Shown here in pieces: positions 24,871 through 36,500 of a DNA stretch of 64,000 nucleotides (position 1 is its first letter; every line of letters begins with the position of its first letter). Origin of the DNA: Ophiura sarsii (lineage: Eukaryota; Echinodermata; Ophiuroidea; Amphilepidida; Ophiuridae); contig CM069449.1 in assembly GCA_035610835.1 (NCBI GenBank), positions 40,159,098 to 40,223,097 of the forward strand, in the 5' to 3' direction. The notes beneath the pieces were generated by a model, which saw only the letters and a program-made list of their open reading frames with translations, was not told the origin of the DNA and did no database searches. The position numbers were made by a program, and so were the translations under genes.

Positions 24871-25378
24871 GTAAGAGGAGCCATTTTTGAACAACTTTTT
24901 GATTCGATATTTTTGAATGGGAATAATCTTTTAAAATTTAAGCACATGTAGGCCTATAACCTGTTAAGTTATTTTTATGGATGACTGTATACCATGATCA
25001 AAGATGACTACATTCACGTGATCATTTGTGCGTGGTTCTGTTAATTTCTGCTGTTGGTATAATTATATTGAACAAACATAAAACACACTGAAATAATCAA
25101 ATGCACGTATATATTTACATAGCGATTATAATAGGACTTGTTGAGCTGGTCGTTAGAATAAAAGTTCATCATGGGGATGGTTGTCATACGTTTAAGGGAG
25201 CAATTGCCGATTTTCTTTCCATACTATTTATACAGTTCTTTCTTAGTTCCGGGTTTTGCAACTATGAACTCAAAATATGAGTCAAGCGATACAGGTATTG
25301 ATATAGCGATTATGATGTAAATGTTATTGATCTTGTTGATAGCAGTGTAGAATTAGGATAGGGCAAAGGTATATTCTA

Positions 25379-26745
25379 CGAGGGTCATTCAGTAAATAAT
25401 GAAAGTGATCATGGTATGGGATGCTTGAGTGATTCTATTAAGGGATAATGTGATCAATACAAAGTATGAACCTTTGTCTTTCAAACAATACACTTTTGGA
25501 TTGTTAGATATCTTTGGTTATGTAACGTCATTAGCATAAACACAATAGGTTTCAGACACTGACTGAAATCTGTCAATTATTTGGCTGGATATGTAATATG
25601 TTGAATATGGGTTGATTGATACATGTGCGTATATCTCAGCAATGCAAGCATAAAAACAGATAACATTTGGCACATAGTTAGAACACACACTTATCCATGT
25701 TTGACACTCTTTTCAGATCCGAATTCCTTAAAACAAACAAGAAGGGACCATCTCAAATACGCTTTTATTTAGCAAAATTCGCAATAATATACCTTAGAAA
25801 ACAACAAAGGATAATGAACAATGGAGGGATTATAATTTAGTAAATTGTTGTGGAATGTAAAGCAATAATAGTGGGGATTTCAGAAGGAGCTGTTCATAAA
25901 ATTTCCTCAAACCATTGAAATTATGTGACGATTACTTTAACAATACATATCTAGTAGCTCTAAAGATAACAGTAATAAGAGAGGTCGTGGCAGCCATCTT
26001 TGATTGATACATTCATTTATATCTTCATTTTGACTACCACAATATTTATACACATTGATTTAAGCATTTTTCATTATTTCTGATTACAATTTGAAGGCAC
26101 AGTAAGCTTTTATCTGGTAAATTTCATGATTTTAGCCATTTTTGGCCCAGTTCAAAATAATCTGCCGTCTGCGCATGCGCATATTTTCTGCATGTTTCAT
26201 GCGAATAAGTTCAGATAATTAGTTAGTTATCATATGGAATCTCTCAAACTGGTTAATTGCTTGGATTTGTCCTAAATTGTTTGATTTTTCGCAATATTAG
26301 TGATTCACTTACTGGGCATTTTTCAATGAAATTGGCTATTTGAAATACTGATATTTGTATACTTTTTATTCAATTGCCTCTCCTTACTTTTTCCCTTTAT
26401 ACTACATATATCAAATTACACAGGGATTAAAGTTATGGTCTTTTTTATCATACTTACGCGAAAAAAAATTGGGATTTACCTGCTTCTGGTGTCATGTTAT
26501 GCAATCTTCTTACCACATGTTTCATACAACAATTTAAATTTACCGCCAAATAACTGATTGAGTAGTGTCCCAAGTGTACTTACTTTGAGACAATGCTATG
26601 ACGTCATAGTTCACACTTAGAAATCCAAAAGTGTATTGTTTGAAAGACAAAGGTTCATACTTTGTATTGATCATATTATCTCTCAATAGAATCACTCATG
26701 CATCCCATACCATGATCACTTTCATTAATTATTGAACGACCCTCG
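25379..26745. mobile_element. Mariner-type foldback element with empty-site proof
   Basis: Ends CGAGGGTCATTCAGTAAATA and near-complement, flanked by TA (25377-25378, 26746-26747); arms about 125 bases. Removing it joins GGCAAAGGTATATTC to TATGTTC, which is what the paralogous sequence at about 57250-57265 shows without the element. No ORF. Confidence 0.8.
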
Positions 26746-27228
26746 TATGTTCTCCTCTGGCGGTGTGTTTGCCTTTTAGGCCACATTCCCCAGACGATAT
26801 TGAATATAATTTGCCCAATTCTGCAATTTGTATTGTATTGGTAAAACAGTAATTGTGGATTTCTATCAAAACATCCCAGATCACAAAATGTATGTGATTT
26901 TAAACCCCAAACTATAGAATGCAACCATCATCTTCGGTCTGGACTGGAGGTGGGGCCCGGGTGCGATTTTTTTTTTACTAGTCAACATTTGAATCATGAT
27001 TTGTAAAATCAGTTGACTTTTTTTGTAAAAAAAAATTAAAAATCATTTTATTCAGTGAGTTTTGCTTTATTCCGTATTAAAACGAAATACATTTTTTTTC
27101 TTCAAAATGTTGTCTAGTAAAAAAAACACCCGCGACCCGGGTGGTGGTTGCCTCTCCTTATAGAAATCCTTAAATAACTCATCGCCTAATTGCTCTAGGT
27201 GTCCACTGGTAAACATTTAATATATTGA

Positions 27229-27443
27229 GTTTAATTACATTTAATTACATTTTACGGTTTAATTACATTTTACGGTTTAATTACATTTTACGGTTTAATT
27301 ACATTTTACGGTTTAATTACATTTTACGGTTTAATTACATTTTACGGTTTAATTACATTTTATGGTTTAATTACATTTTACGGTTTAATTACATTTTACG
27401 GTTTAATTACATTTTACGGTTTAATTACATTTTACGGTTTAAT
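27229..27443. repeat. 18-bp minisatellite, about 12 units
   Basis: Unit TTTAATTACATTTTACGG, nearly invariant (one TATGG variant at about 27360). Single units also occur at about 27506 and 28808, each after the same GTCCACTGG-AAACATTT block, so the array expanded from a single dispersed unit. Confidence 0.95.
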
Positions 27444-28555
27444 AACTAGGCGGTGCGTCACCGTCACGAACATGGTGTCCACTGGTAAACATTTAATACA
27501 TTGAGTTTAATTACATTTTACGGTTTAACGACGAACATAGTTGACATATGGCCATGTGTTTTGAACTCACCACCCAAAAAGGGTGGTGGCGTTGCATTTT
27601 TGGTGACGAATCATATATCTCTCTCTATTAACTCAACCGATGATAGTAAAATTATACATTTTTGGAAAGTTCTCAAATAGGGGAATTCAAAAATGTTGTT
27701 TAAATCAGGATAGGGTAAAAAAACACCAAAATATACTTGTAAACTCTAATAAATATGAAATTTAAACGATTGTGCTAATTTACTTCCGGTATAAAGTTAT
27801 TATTGAGCTTTAATCAAAATATGAAAAAGGTCGATATATTTTGAACATTCTTAATCACAACATGTTACCATTAGGTCCTATCTAAATTCCAGTAGCTTAT
27901 TTGGATTCCTTGTGGGATTACCGTTCAGAAAATATATACTTTTCATGGGGTAGAACAAATAGTTATTGCGATATCCTAATTAGAATCTCAGATGGTGTAA
28001 ATTGTAAAAATCTGGACATGCAACGGGAAGGGTGGCGAGTTCAAAACACATGGCCATATAGGCGGTGCGTCACCGTCACGAACATGGTGGTTTTTGAGGA
28101 GCTATTAACACAAAATGCACAGCAATGATATTAATTCATAGGCCTATCCGTTGGATAGGCTTCATCGATCTTCATCGATAAAACAAACTAGAGCTATTTG
28201 AAATGCGCAAATACACGTCACCAAAACGAAATGCGCGCGGCCTGTGATATTTTTTACCGTAAACAATATTTGATACCTTGACGGAATAAAGAGTACATGA
28301 TGAGACTGATAATACTGTATAGGCCTACAGTGTTTGGCTAAATGTTGTTTACGGTTAATAAATTCGCGCGCGGCCTACCGGAAACAAACTTGTTTTTTTT
28401 CTTCGCCTTACACAAACAATCACATGATCACTTATAAAGTGCATGTTTATTAGTTCCGGCTGTTGTTATATATTGAACAAACATAAAACACACAGAAATA
28501 ATCAAATGCACGTATTTACAAAGCGGTTATAATAATGACTTGTTGAGCTTAACAC

Positions 28556-28707
28556 ATGCGCGTTTAGCGCGCGAGAAAAAAAAATCTGTGTAATTTTGAT
28601 CATCATAATTCCATGATTCCTCTGGTCAAATGAACCGACAGTGCCAATCTCAACCGACACGACGTCAATAGGGGGGTTGGGGGCAGGGGGTCTACACCAC
28701 TGTCTAC
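28556..28707. mobile_element. Partial hAT-type MITE, reverse orientation
   Basis: Shares TTCATTTGAC...CCGACACGACGTCAAT-type sequence with the complete MITE at 50844-51116, on the opposite strand. Only a fragment; it ends CACCACTG. Confidence 0.55.
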
Positions 28708-29022
28708 AGTTCTTTCTTGGTTCCGGGTTTTGCAATTATGAACTCAAAATATGAGTCAAATGGCCTAATGGCTCTAGGTGTCCACTGGAAAACATTTGAT
28801 ACATTGAGTTTAATTACATTTTACGGTTTGCATATAGGCGGTGCATACCGTCACGAACATGGCGAACATGGTTTACATATAGGCGGTGCGTCACCCTCTC
28901 GAACATGGTGGGTTTTGTGGAGCTATATTAACAAATAATGCACGGCAATAATATAACATTTTCAAACTTCATCGATTAAATAAACTAATTGAAGAAGCAC
29001 CAAAACTAGTACGAATGGCTCA

Positions 29023-29293
29023 TACGTATAAGTTACTTAACACTTTCCATGCAGCTATTACTTTACCATATACCATACAGACTTTTCAAAAACCTTTCCC
29101 AACTTTCAAAGTCCATCTCAATGATTACTGAACCAATACTAGGTATGATTGTACTTATTTTGATGCATTTCTCATGGCGTTTTCAAATATGGTAATGGAA
29201 TGCAATAATTTTGACAATTTTGAAACATTTTATGACATTTTGGAATGTCGTCTGCAGCCGCCTGCCGTGTGGAAAGTGTTAAGACTTATACGA
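29023..29293. mobile_element. Short MITE related to the satellite at 62-63.6 kb
   Basis: Inverted ends CGTATAAGT...TTAACACTTTCC and complement. Its right part, read on the minus strand, contains TTAACACTTTCC, GACGACATTCCAAAA and AAAATGT, the same order as in each satellite monomer at 62250-63600. Confidence 0.55.
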
Positions 29294-29770
29294 TAGTCGC
29301 CAAAGTCATATGTTGCATCACCGTACGTACGTATAATACAAGACACTTTATAAATTGAACTGAGAGTAGACCGATATGACCAATGCACATATTTCGAAAT
29401 TTGGATAGAAATATTATTTGTGTTGGTTTACCTCATATTTCATTAGTGTTTGTACGTATGGTGATACAAAATCATTACTTTGACGACTGTCGTATAAGTC
29501 TTGCGTCACTTACGTACGAGCCATACATACTGGTATTGCAGTGTGGCCTTACAACACCTAAAAGTCGTAATGAATATCTCCTGTTATCTTTGTAGGTTGA
29601 CCATCCTGACAATGAGGATTCCTTTGCATGTTTTCTTAGCGCGATTTGTCGTCAGGCCGACCGTGAAAGGCGAATTAACTAAGCCTGTTTTCGCAAGCAG
29701 ACTGTTAAATAATGCGACATCATAATATGTTAGATCATATTCAGTTTAAAGATTTTGATTTTGCTACGCC

Positions 29771-30512
29771 TCATCCTTCATTGCGGTCATCAGTACTTCC
29801 AGCAGCGTCACCATACAGCGCGTTTTCCTCCCAACCCTCCGTTTCCTTGTCTATCCCACCTGCGTCGCCATACAATACATTGTCTTCCCAACCTTCCGTG
29901 TCTGACTTCGTCTGTTCTTTGACAGCATTCTCGTCACCAGTGCCATACAGGTCATTTTCCTTCCACCCCTCCGTGTCTTCTTCATTTAACTGGTTCTTAT
30001 CGTCACACCTGTCGCCAGTTCCATATAAGGCATTGTCCTCCAACCCTTCCTTGTCGTTTTCATTGAATTTTGCATTATCCTCATCTTGGAACCCGCTGTA
30101 TGCAACATTTACTTCCCACCCTTCTTTCTCTCCTTTGTCGTTGTTGTCTAGAGGATCTTTGGTGAAGATGGGATCCTTGTCTTTGTTTACCTTGGCGTAA
30201 ACTACCGATAACTGTTTGTTAGTGTTCGAGTTAATCAAATTATCTTTAGACTCGACGGTAGAATAAACAGTTACAATTTCTTGATCTGTTGACGTTTCGG
30301 GAACTTCGTGATACACCTCTTCAGAGGAGGGGTCTGTAGGATTTGTATTTGCGTATACTGGTTGTTTCTCGCTGCTGAATCCAATAGGTTGACACGTGTT
30401 TGTGTATATTGGTTGTTTTGTTTCACCTTCTATGGTCACGTCATATGGTCCATCGAATTCCAATGGTTTTCGTTCCGTTATATTATGCGGTTTGTCGGGT
30501 TTATCGTTACGT
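29771..30512 (-). CDS. Gene B exon: tyrosine-rich cytoplasmic tail
   Basis: 246 residues after the split Arg, acceptor CTCTACAG. In order: two Y-x-N sites (IYTN, VYAN) of the type bound by GRB2-family SH2 domains; VYHEV; TVYSTV, matching the ITSM consensus TxYxx(V/I); VVYAKV, matching the ITIM consensus; then five acidic repeats built on EGWE-x-N-x-x-Y. The second repeat has Leu for Trp. Compared with the gene D tail a 32-base deletion at the 3' end shifts the frame and stops translation inside the sixth repeat, removing its Trp and Tyr. Signalling roles are inferred from motifs only. Confidence 0.88.
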
Positions 30513-33500
30513 CTGTAGAGGTACAGAAAACAGAATATTAGAATTAGAAATTAGGTAGAAATCAATTAGAGGTAATTGACGAAAATGTGCACTTTAGGTC
30601 CCAAATTTGTTCATCCCTGATGGCTTTCTTTCGAAAAACAGTGGCGTATCCAGGGGGGGGGGGGGGGCAGCAGGCCATAGCCCCCATTGACAAAAGAGTT
30701 AAACAAAATGAGAAAGAGAAGAAGAAGGAGGAAGAGGAGAAGGAGGAGAAGAAGGAGAAAGAGGGGAGGTAGGGGAGGAGGAAGGGTAGGGGCATAGGCG
30801 ACGAAAATTGGGAGGGGGTTACGGAGTCACGTTTCCATAATTTTAATGTGGGGGACGTTAAAAATGTTATACTGGACCTTTTTAGTGTTAAAAATTCCAA
30901 TTTTGCGGGCTTTGCACGTATTAGTTTCAATGTTTCATTATTCAAGCTTAACAAGATGGCGTCAGGAACGTTTTTTCTGAACTATTTTTAGATTTTTTTT
31001 TGCTGAAATCGCGCTCATTTTCCCTACAGGTTTCAACATTTATAATGGCTCTCGAACGACACAGAATATTCTTAATATTATGTGGAGGACGATTGAAACG
31101 TCATACTGTACCTTTTTAGTGTTAGCGCATATTAGTTCCAATGTTTCAACATTTCAGCTTAACAAGATGGCTTCAGGGATTTTTTTTGGACCATTATAGT
31201 TCATAAACTGAAAATATTATCGCGACCCATCCTAATTCTTCTTGCTTCAGAATGCTGAATCTTTGCCTTAAAAACGCCGAAACCCCATAAGCTTCCAGGG
31301 GCCATAAGGCGTCCCTGTACCCTACCGCTGGTCGCTCCACTGGCTTCGCTCACTCCGCTCACAAGGATAAAACGTTTACCCCCATCAAAACAGTCCTGGA
31401 TACGCCATTGCCATGACAACCGGAGAGTTTAATGAGTGAATTTTAACTCATAGTATGGATCTTTAATAGTGTTATTGAAGTGAACGGATTAATTTTCTTG
31501 AACGTAATTTCGTCACCTTACTATTATAATGCTGTGTATAAGCTTCAATACGTTGTCACTTTATTATTTGGTGTATTGGAAAAGTGTAATTTAGGTCACA
31601 ATACTGAAATGTATTATATAGTACCGTCAAAAACTGGAACAACCAGTACCGTTAAATACTGGGGCAAAAGCATCGCTTAATACTGGCACATAAAATATTC
31701 CAGTATTCCCCGATACTGGAACTAAATAATATACCAGTATCGACCGATACTGGTACATTTCGATGTTCCAGTATGGGTATATACTAGTATTATGTGTACC
31801 AGTATCGCCCGATACTGGAACATACAGTTGTGCCAGTATTGTTCAGCAAAATACAACGTTTAGCCTAAAAATGATGATTGAACAGAATCCAATTGCACCA
31901 CAATTTTTATGAGGCACATTTACATGAAATTTTCTTTTGACAGAGATCGTGGTTATCACCAGGCGCGGATCCAGCCACGTTTTGGTACGCAGCACCGGCC
32001 TCCGAGCTATGCTCGAGGGGGTGTCTGAGGGTGGATGTGCCCCCCCCCCCCAAGTAGATTTTTTCTTCTTCAATTTTTAATTTTTATCAATGCACGAAAG
32101 ATGTTGAGCTTATATACTGATATATTCTTGATGGTTTAAAAGCTCGAACAGTGGAGAGTCTGAGGGGATGTGTCCCCCTCAGAATTGGATTTATTTTTCA
32201 CTTTTTAAACTCATTTGGTGCGATCTGGTGTATACTTTTGACTAATATTTTATCGAATAGCCACCTCTTCATTTCCAATTTTATCAATGCAAGAAAGAAA
32301 TTGAGCATATGATATATTCTTGATTTAAGTATAGATTGTTTAAAAGCTCGAACAGGGGGAGTCTGATGGGGGCACCAACATTTTATCGAAAAAACCACCT
32401 CTTCATTTCCAATCAATATTTTATTTTATCAAAAGAAGTTGAGTATATCATTATACTGATATTTCTTTTGATTTAAAAGTATAGATTGTTTAAAAGCTCG
32501 AAAAGGGGGAGTCTTAATCGGATTTTTTTCCTTCGATTTTTGAACCCATTTGGTACGATTTGGTATGTACTTTTGAGCAAAATTTGTATTTCCGATCAAT
32601 ATTGGCTTTTTATATAGGCCTAGGCCTATGCCAGAAAGAAGTTATACTATACAGTTACCTCCAAAATATCAGATTTCTCGTCAACGTACGTACGCACCCC
32701 GACCTACCTCCGATAAACTCCAAACGTTCTTATGTCCCTCGCATGCCTCCCCTCCCGCCTTGTCGTACCCCCTCCCTACCCTTTTCTTTATGCTTTTTCG
32801 TTTGTCCCCTCTTCTTCCTCTCTCTTTCCCTTTTTTTCTTCCTTTTTTTTCTTCTTTCCTTTCTTTCCTTTTTTTGGTTAAGGGGGGGGGGGGGGGGGGG
32901 GGGGGACGGCCCCGTCGGCCCCCTATATCCGCGCCTGGTTATCACCATGAACGAACTTATCAGCCTAATTTCATCACATTTTGTTCGACAGCATTAAAAT
33001 AATATTATAGGGTATCCGCAGCTACAACTTCCATGTATTGTCTTTTGAATCCACTTAAGAAATCACATCATTGTCGTCTTAACCATCAAAAAAATAATAT
33101 AATAATAATTTCCATCCCCATTTTTTGTTCTGTCGTGCTAAATGCTCAAATAAATCGTCAAATGACTGGAGGCATTGTACTACCACCAAAATGCGCTTAT
33201 TAATAGCCTATCAACTACAATGTTAACATTTACGTTGATAAATATGTTGTTTCCAATATCGAGCAATACTGGAACAAAACGTTCCATTATTAACGGGATT
33301 ATTAAATGATACTGGGATACCGTAGTTGATAGTTGATACTGGGATCGATAGTTGACATGTTCCGGTATCGGGCAATACTGGGATAAAAACGTTCCAGTAT
33401 CGAACAATACCGTAACACATTTTGGTGTTCCATTGTTGGTGTTGCCCGATACCGTAACCATGGCATCGTACCAATATCGAACGTGCGATACTGGCAAATA

Positions 33501-36500
33501 TTATGTCCCAGTATTGAACAATGAACGATATCGGTATAAGTACATACTGGGAACTAAACTCAATTTTTCCGGCGTGTGTATGACTTACCTCTTCCGCCGT
33601 ATCAGTGCATACATCAGTAATACTGCCACCAGCAAGGCTAACAGTGCCCCGACTATAGAACCGATAATAACAGCTAGAAACAAAATAACACAAAACAGTA
33701 AAAACGAAGACGTAGATGCAAAATTAACTATTCAGTATATTAAAAGCTATCATCATGTATATCTGAATGACCGTGATGGAATCTTATGCCATCATTTACT
33801 CGTGAAAAGCTTTAAATAACATGAGGGATTTCAACCACTCAAACAATCAGGTCATTTTTGCTCTGGCTCGTAAAGAACAGCTTTGGATAGGACAACAAAT
33901 CCAAGATGACGGGGCCTTTCGTTGTTTGTAAAATAGTGGTCGACATCAAAAAAGCACGTGGTAAAATCAGGGGGCTGAAATTCCACTTGGCGACCGATCG
34001 GAAGTTACATTTAATTTACTAGGACGCACATTGTTGATTGCACTGTAGTTGGAATGCCGGTAACCTTTATTTTCTGCTTTGGTAAAGACTTATTGATTTG
34101 TAGAATTTGTGCGGTTTCGAAAATAATGATAACACTTACTGTTTTACAAATATTTTACAAATTTTGAATAAATTTGATCATTTCCTTTAAACATACCGTC
34201 GTTGTTTGTGTCGACTGACTAGATACAAGTATACATGTACATATAATTTTTTTGAATATTTTCAGAAGACTGTTGACGAATCAGAGCTCAAATCTGTCCA
34301 TGTAATTTTATTTTCTCGATGCGCATACTGTTGATTGCGCTATGTTACTTGTGACGTCTCGCCGGGCATTTGGTCGGCAATTGCCATTGTTCTTTGCCCG
34401 GCGGTGTGCGCATTCTGTTTTGTTTAGGACCCGTGCTTTAAAACTCGCACCAAAGCGTTATAAAGGGCAATAAGGCATAGTGGACAGTGTTGTTGTCATA
34501 TGCTGTTCCCTCATTCATGTATCGACAGTCCAGTCCCTTCGACCGTTGCTTTTTTTGATAAACATTGCTGTCACCCCATCTATAGCCATGTGGTCAAAGG
34601 CACTTATACTTTTTCTCGCTAGAGTATGATACTACTTCAGACTAATGAAACAAACCTGTACTGGTACAAGTTCATTACGCTCGTTGCAACTTATTTTCTA
34701 GCAAGGTCACATTATGGATATATTGCATTTGGAATTCTAAGCATAGTGTTAAATAGGGCCACTCAAACCGCCAAGTACCCTTGGTTTCATTTGTTCAAAA
34801 AGTCCACCGACACTATTAACACGCAATCATGTCAACCAATCATAACAGCTGAAACATAACTGTTTCCAATTATCTATACTCAGCCTGTGACAATTTTGCA
34901 GACATATACCTACCACGTTAGGACCATATTACTCAGATGTCTTTGCGCATGTATTTAAAATAGCCCCGTCACTCACCACGGTTTTGACTTACATATATGC
35001 CATAACCTGACATAGCTCTAATGGAATTGTAATTGGTTTGTTGAATGAGACCCTCTGCCTGGTACTCATGGTTGTGTACCCAAGGGTCAATCTTGGCTAA
35101 TAATTATCCCTAACCGCTCTGAATCTCACTAAATCTGACTGCCAGAAACTATCTCCAGACACGTGCTGCTGCATTGCCGCGATGACGTCACCTACCGCAG
35201 GCATATGTGGCCACGGAGTTTGTGGCCGCATAGCCGCTAGGGAGTTAGCTCAGTTGGTAGAGGGACAGACTTGGGTGCGGATGGTCCCGCGATCGAATCC
35301 CGGGGGGTGCTGGGTGATTTTTCGGGTCAAAAGAATAACACTTTTCCCCCCTCCCCCCGATACGCACAAAAAACTAGCTTTACTGGTTAGGGTTAATGCA
35401 TGCTGTCGTCATTTACTTCCATGGTCATACTGAGGATTGTTTCATGGTGTAGTAAATAATTATAATTAACGGTTTGTGTATTTAATGTGCCACATTAATG
35501 GCTCAAATTTAAAGATTGCAATTGAAAAGTTAGTAATAAAGTTAGTAATTAGTATAATAATTGATTAATCATACATTAATAATAAATTGATGCTTAATTA
35601 CTATAAGTAATTAATTAATGACTAATTATGTATTTATTACTTATTGATCATTAATTATTTATTATTAATTAATCATTAATCATTCATTAATCATTAATTA
35701 CTCAATAATAAATTTAAAATTAAGTATTAATAATTAATAGCTGTTTAATTAATTAGTCATTAATTAATAATTGATAATTATTTATTGATCATTTATTAAT
35801 CATTAATGAATCATAATTAATTATTTATTAATCATTAATTAATATCCATTACTTACTTAAGTTGTTTTTGCCCCTGATTGACTTTGATGTGATAAGTCTA
35901 TCTTAATTAGATACAAAATATTCCTATTTGGGACCTTTAACTCAAATGTTCAGGGGTGTTTGTTTCTGTAAACAATCATGTACAATATAACTATGACTCT
36001 ATGTTATAAAAACAGATCTTGGAACTTGATTTCAAGAAAACTGAAAGTTTTGTTATGACACAATTCTCTTTATGATATTCTTCCTTTATTTCTGCTTGCA
36101 TTCAAACTGAACCCCTCTAAGCGAGGATTGTGTTTTTAACACTCTTCTTGTTACATTTAAGACCATCGTTCTGATATCGACGCCCCGCCAAATGAATTTG
36201 TTTTAAACATTATACACATACTTACCAGTGGAAGAGTCAGAGTAAGTAGTTGTCGTCTGAATGATGTCAGTTGTTATAATTTGCGTTGTTGGAGGTGGCG
36301 TTGTTATTGGAGGAATAGCTGTATTACACAACAATAAAAAATAAGTTAAAGGTATATGATGTGATCTTTCAAGGGAACGCCCTCAACATCGAAAACAAAT
36401 TGAAAGTAGATTTTCTTGCAGATTTACGTTTCTGATCATAAATCATGCATACATTCCAAGTTACAGGGCGATACGATTGTTAATTACTTCAAAATCATGG

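Larger units (their letters stand above)
25015..28760. repeat. Local duplication around the minisatellite
   Basis: Blocks at about 25015-25150 and 25235-25285 (ending ...AACTCAAAATATGAGTCAA) recur at about 28420-28550 and 28708-28758; the GTGTCCACTGG(T/A)AAACATTT block at 27195 recurs at 27476 and 28773. The region was duplicated in tandem before later insertions. Confidence 0.6.
33674..36225. other. Gene B stalk-to-membrane intron
   Basis: Holds a SINE-like sequence (35240-35457) and an AT-rich tract (35500-35850). Between 33674 and 35180 I see only a small hairpin at about 34364-34405 (GCCGGGCA...TGCCCGGC). Confidence 0.5.

Noticed and set aside
29712..30200. Plus-strand Ser/Pro-rich frame, and its counterpart at 58143-58460
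   Set aside because: Exact antisense of the tyrosine-rich tail exons; the minus-strand frame is the one conserved with splice sites.
32560..33002. Plus-strand frames of 145 and 124 residues rich in Leu, Phe and Gly
   Set aside because: They lie in the pyrimidine-rich and poly-G end of the hAT-type element 31960-32937.
35240..35310. tRNA gene
   Set aside because: A and B boxes are present but the acceptor stem does not pair and a non-tRNA body follows; read as a tRNA-derived SINE.
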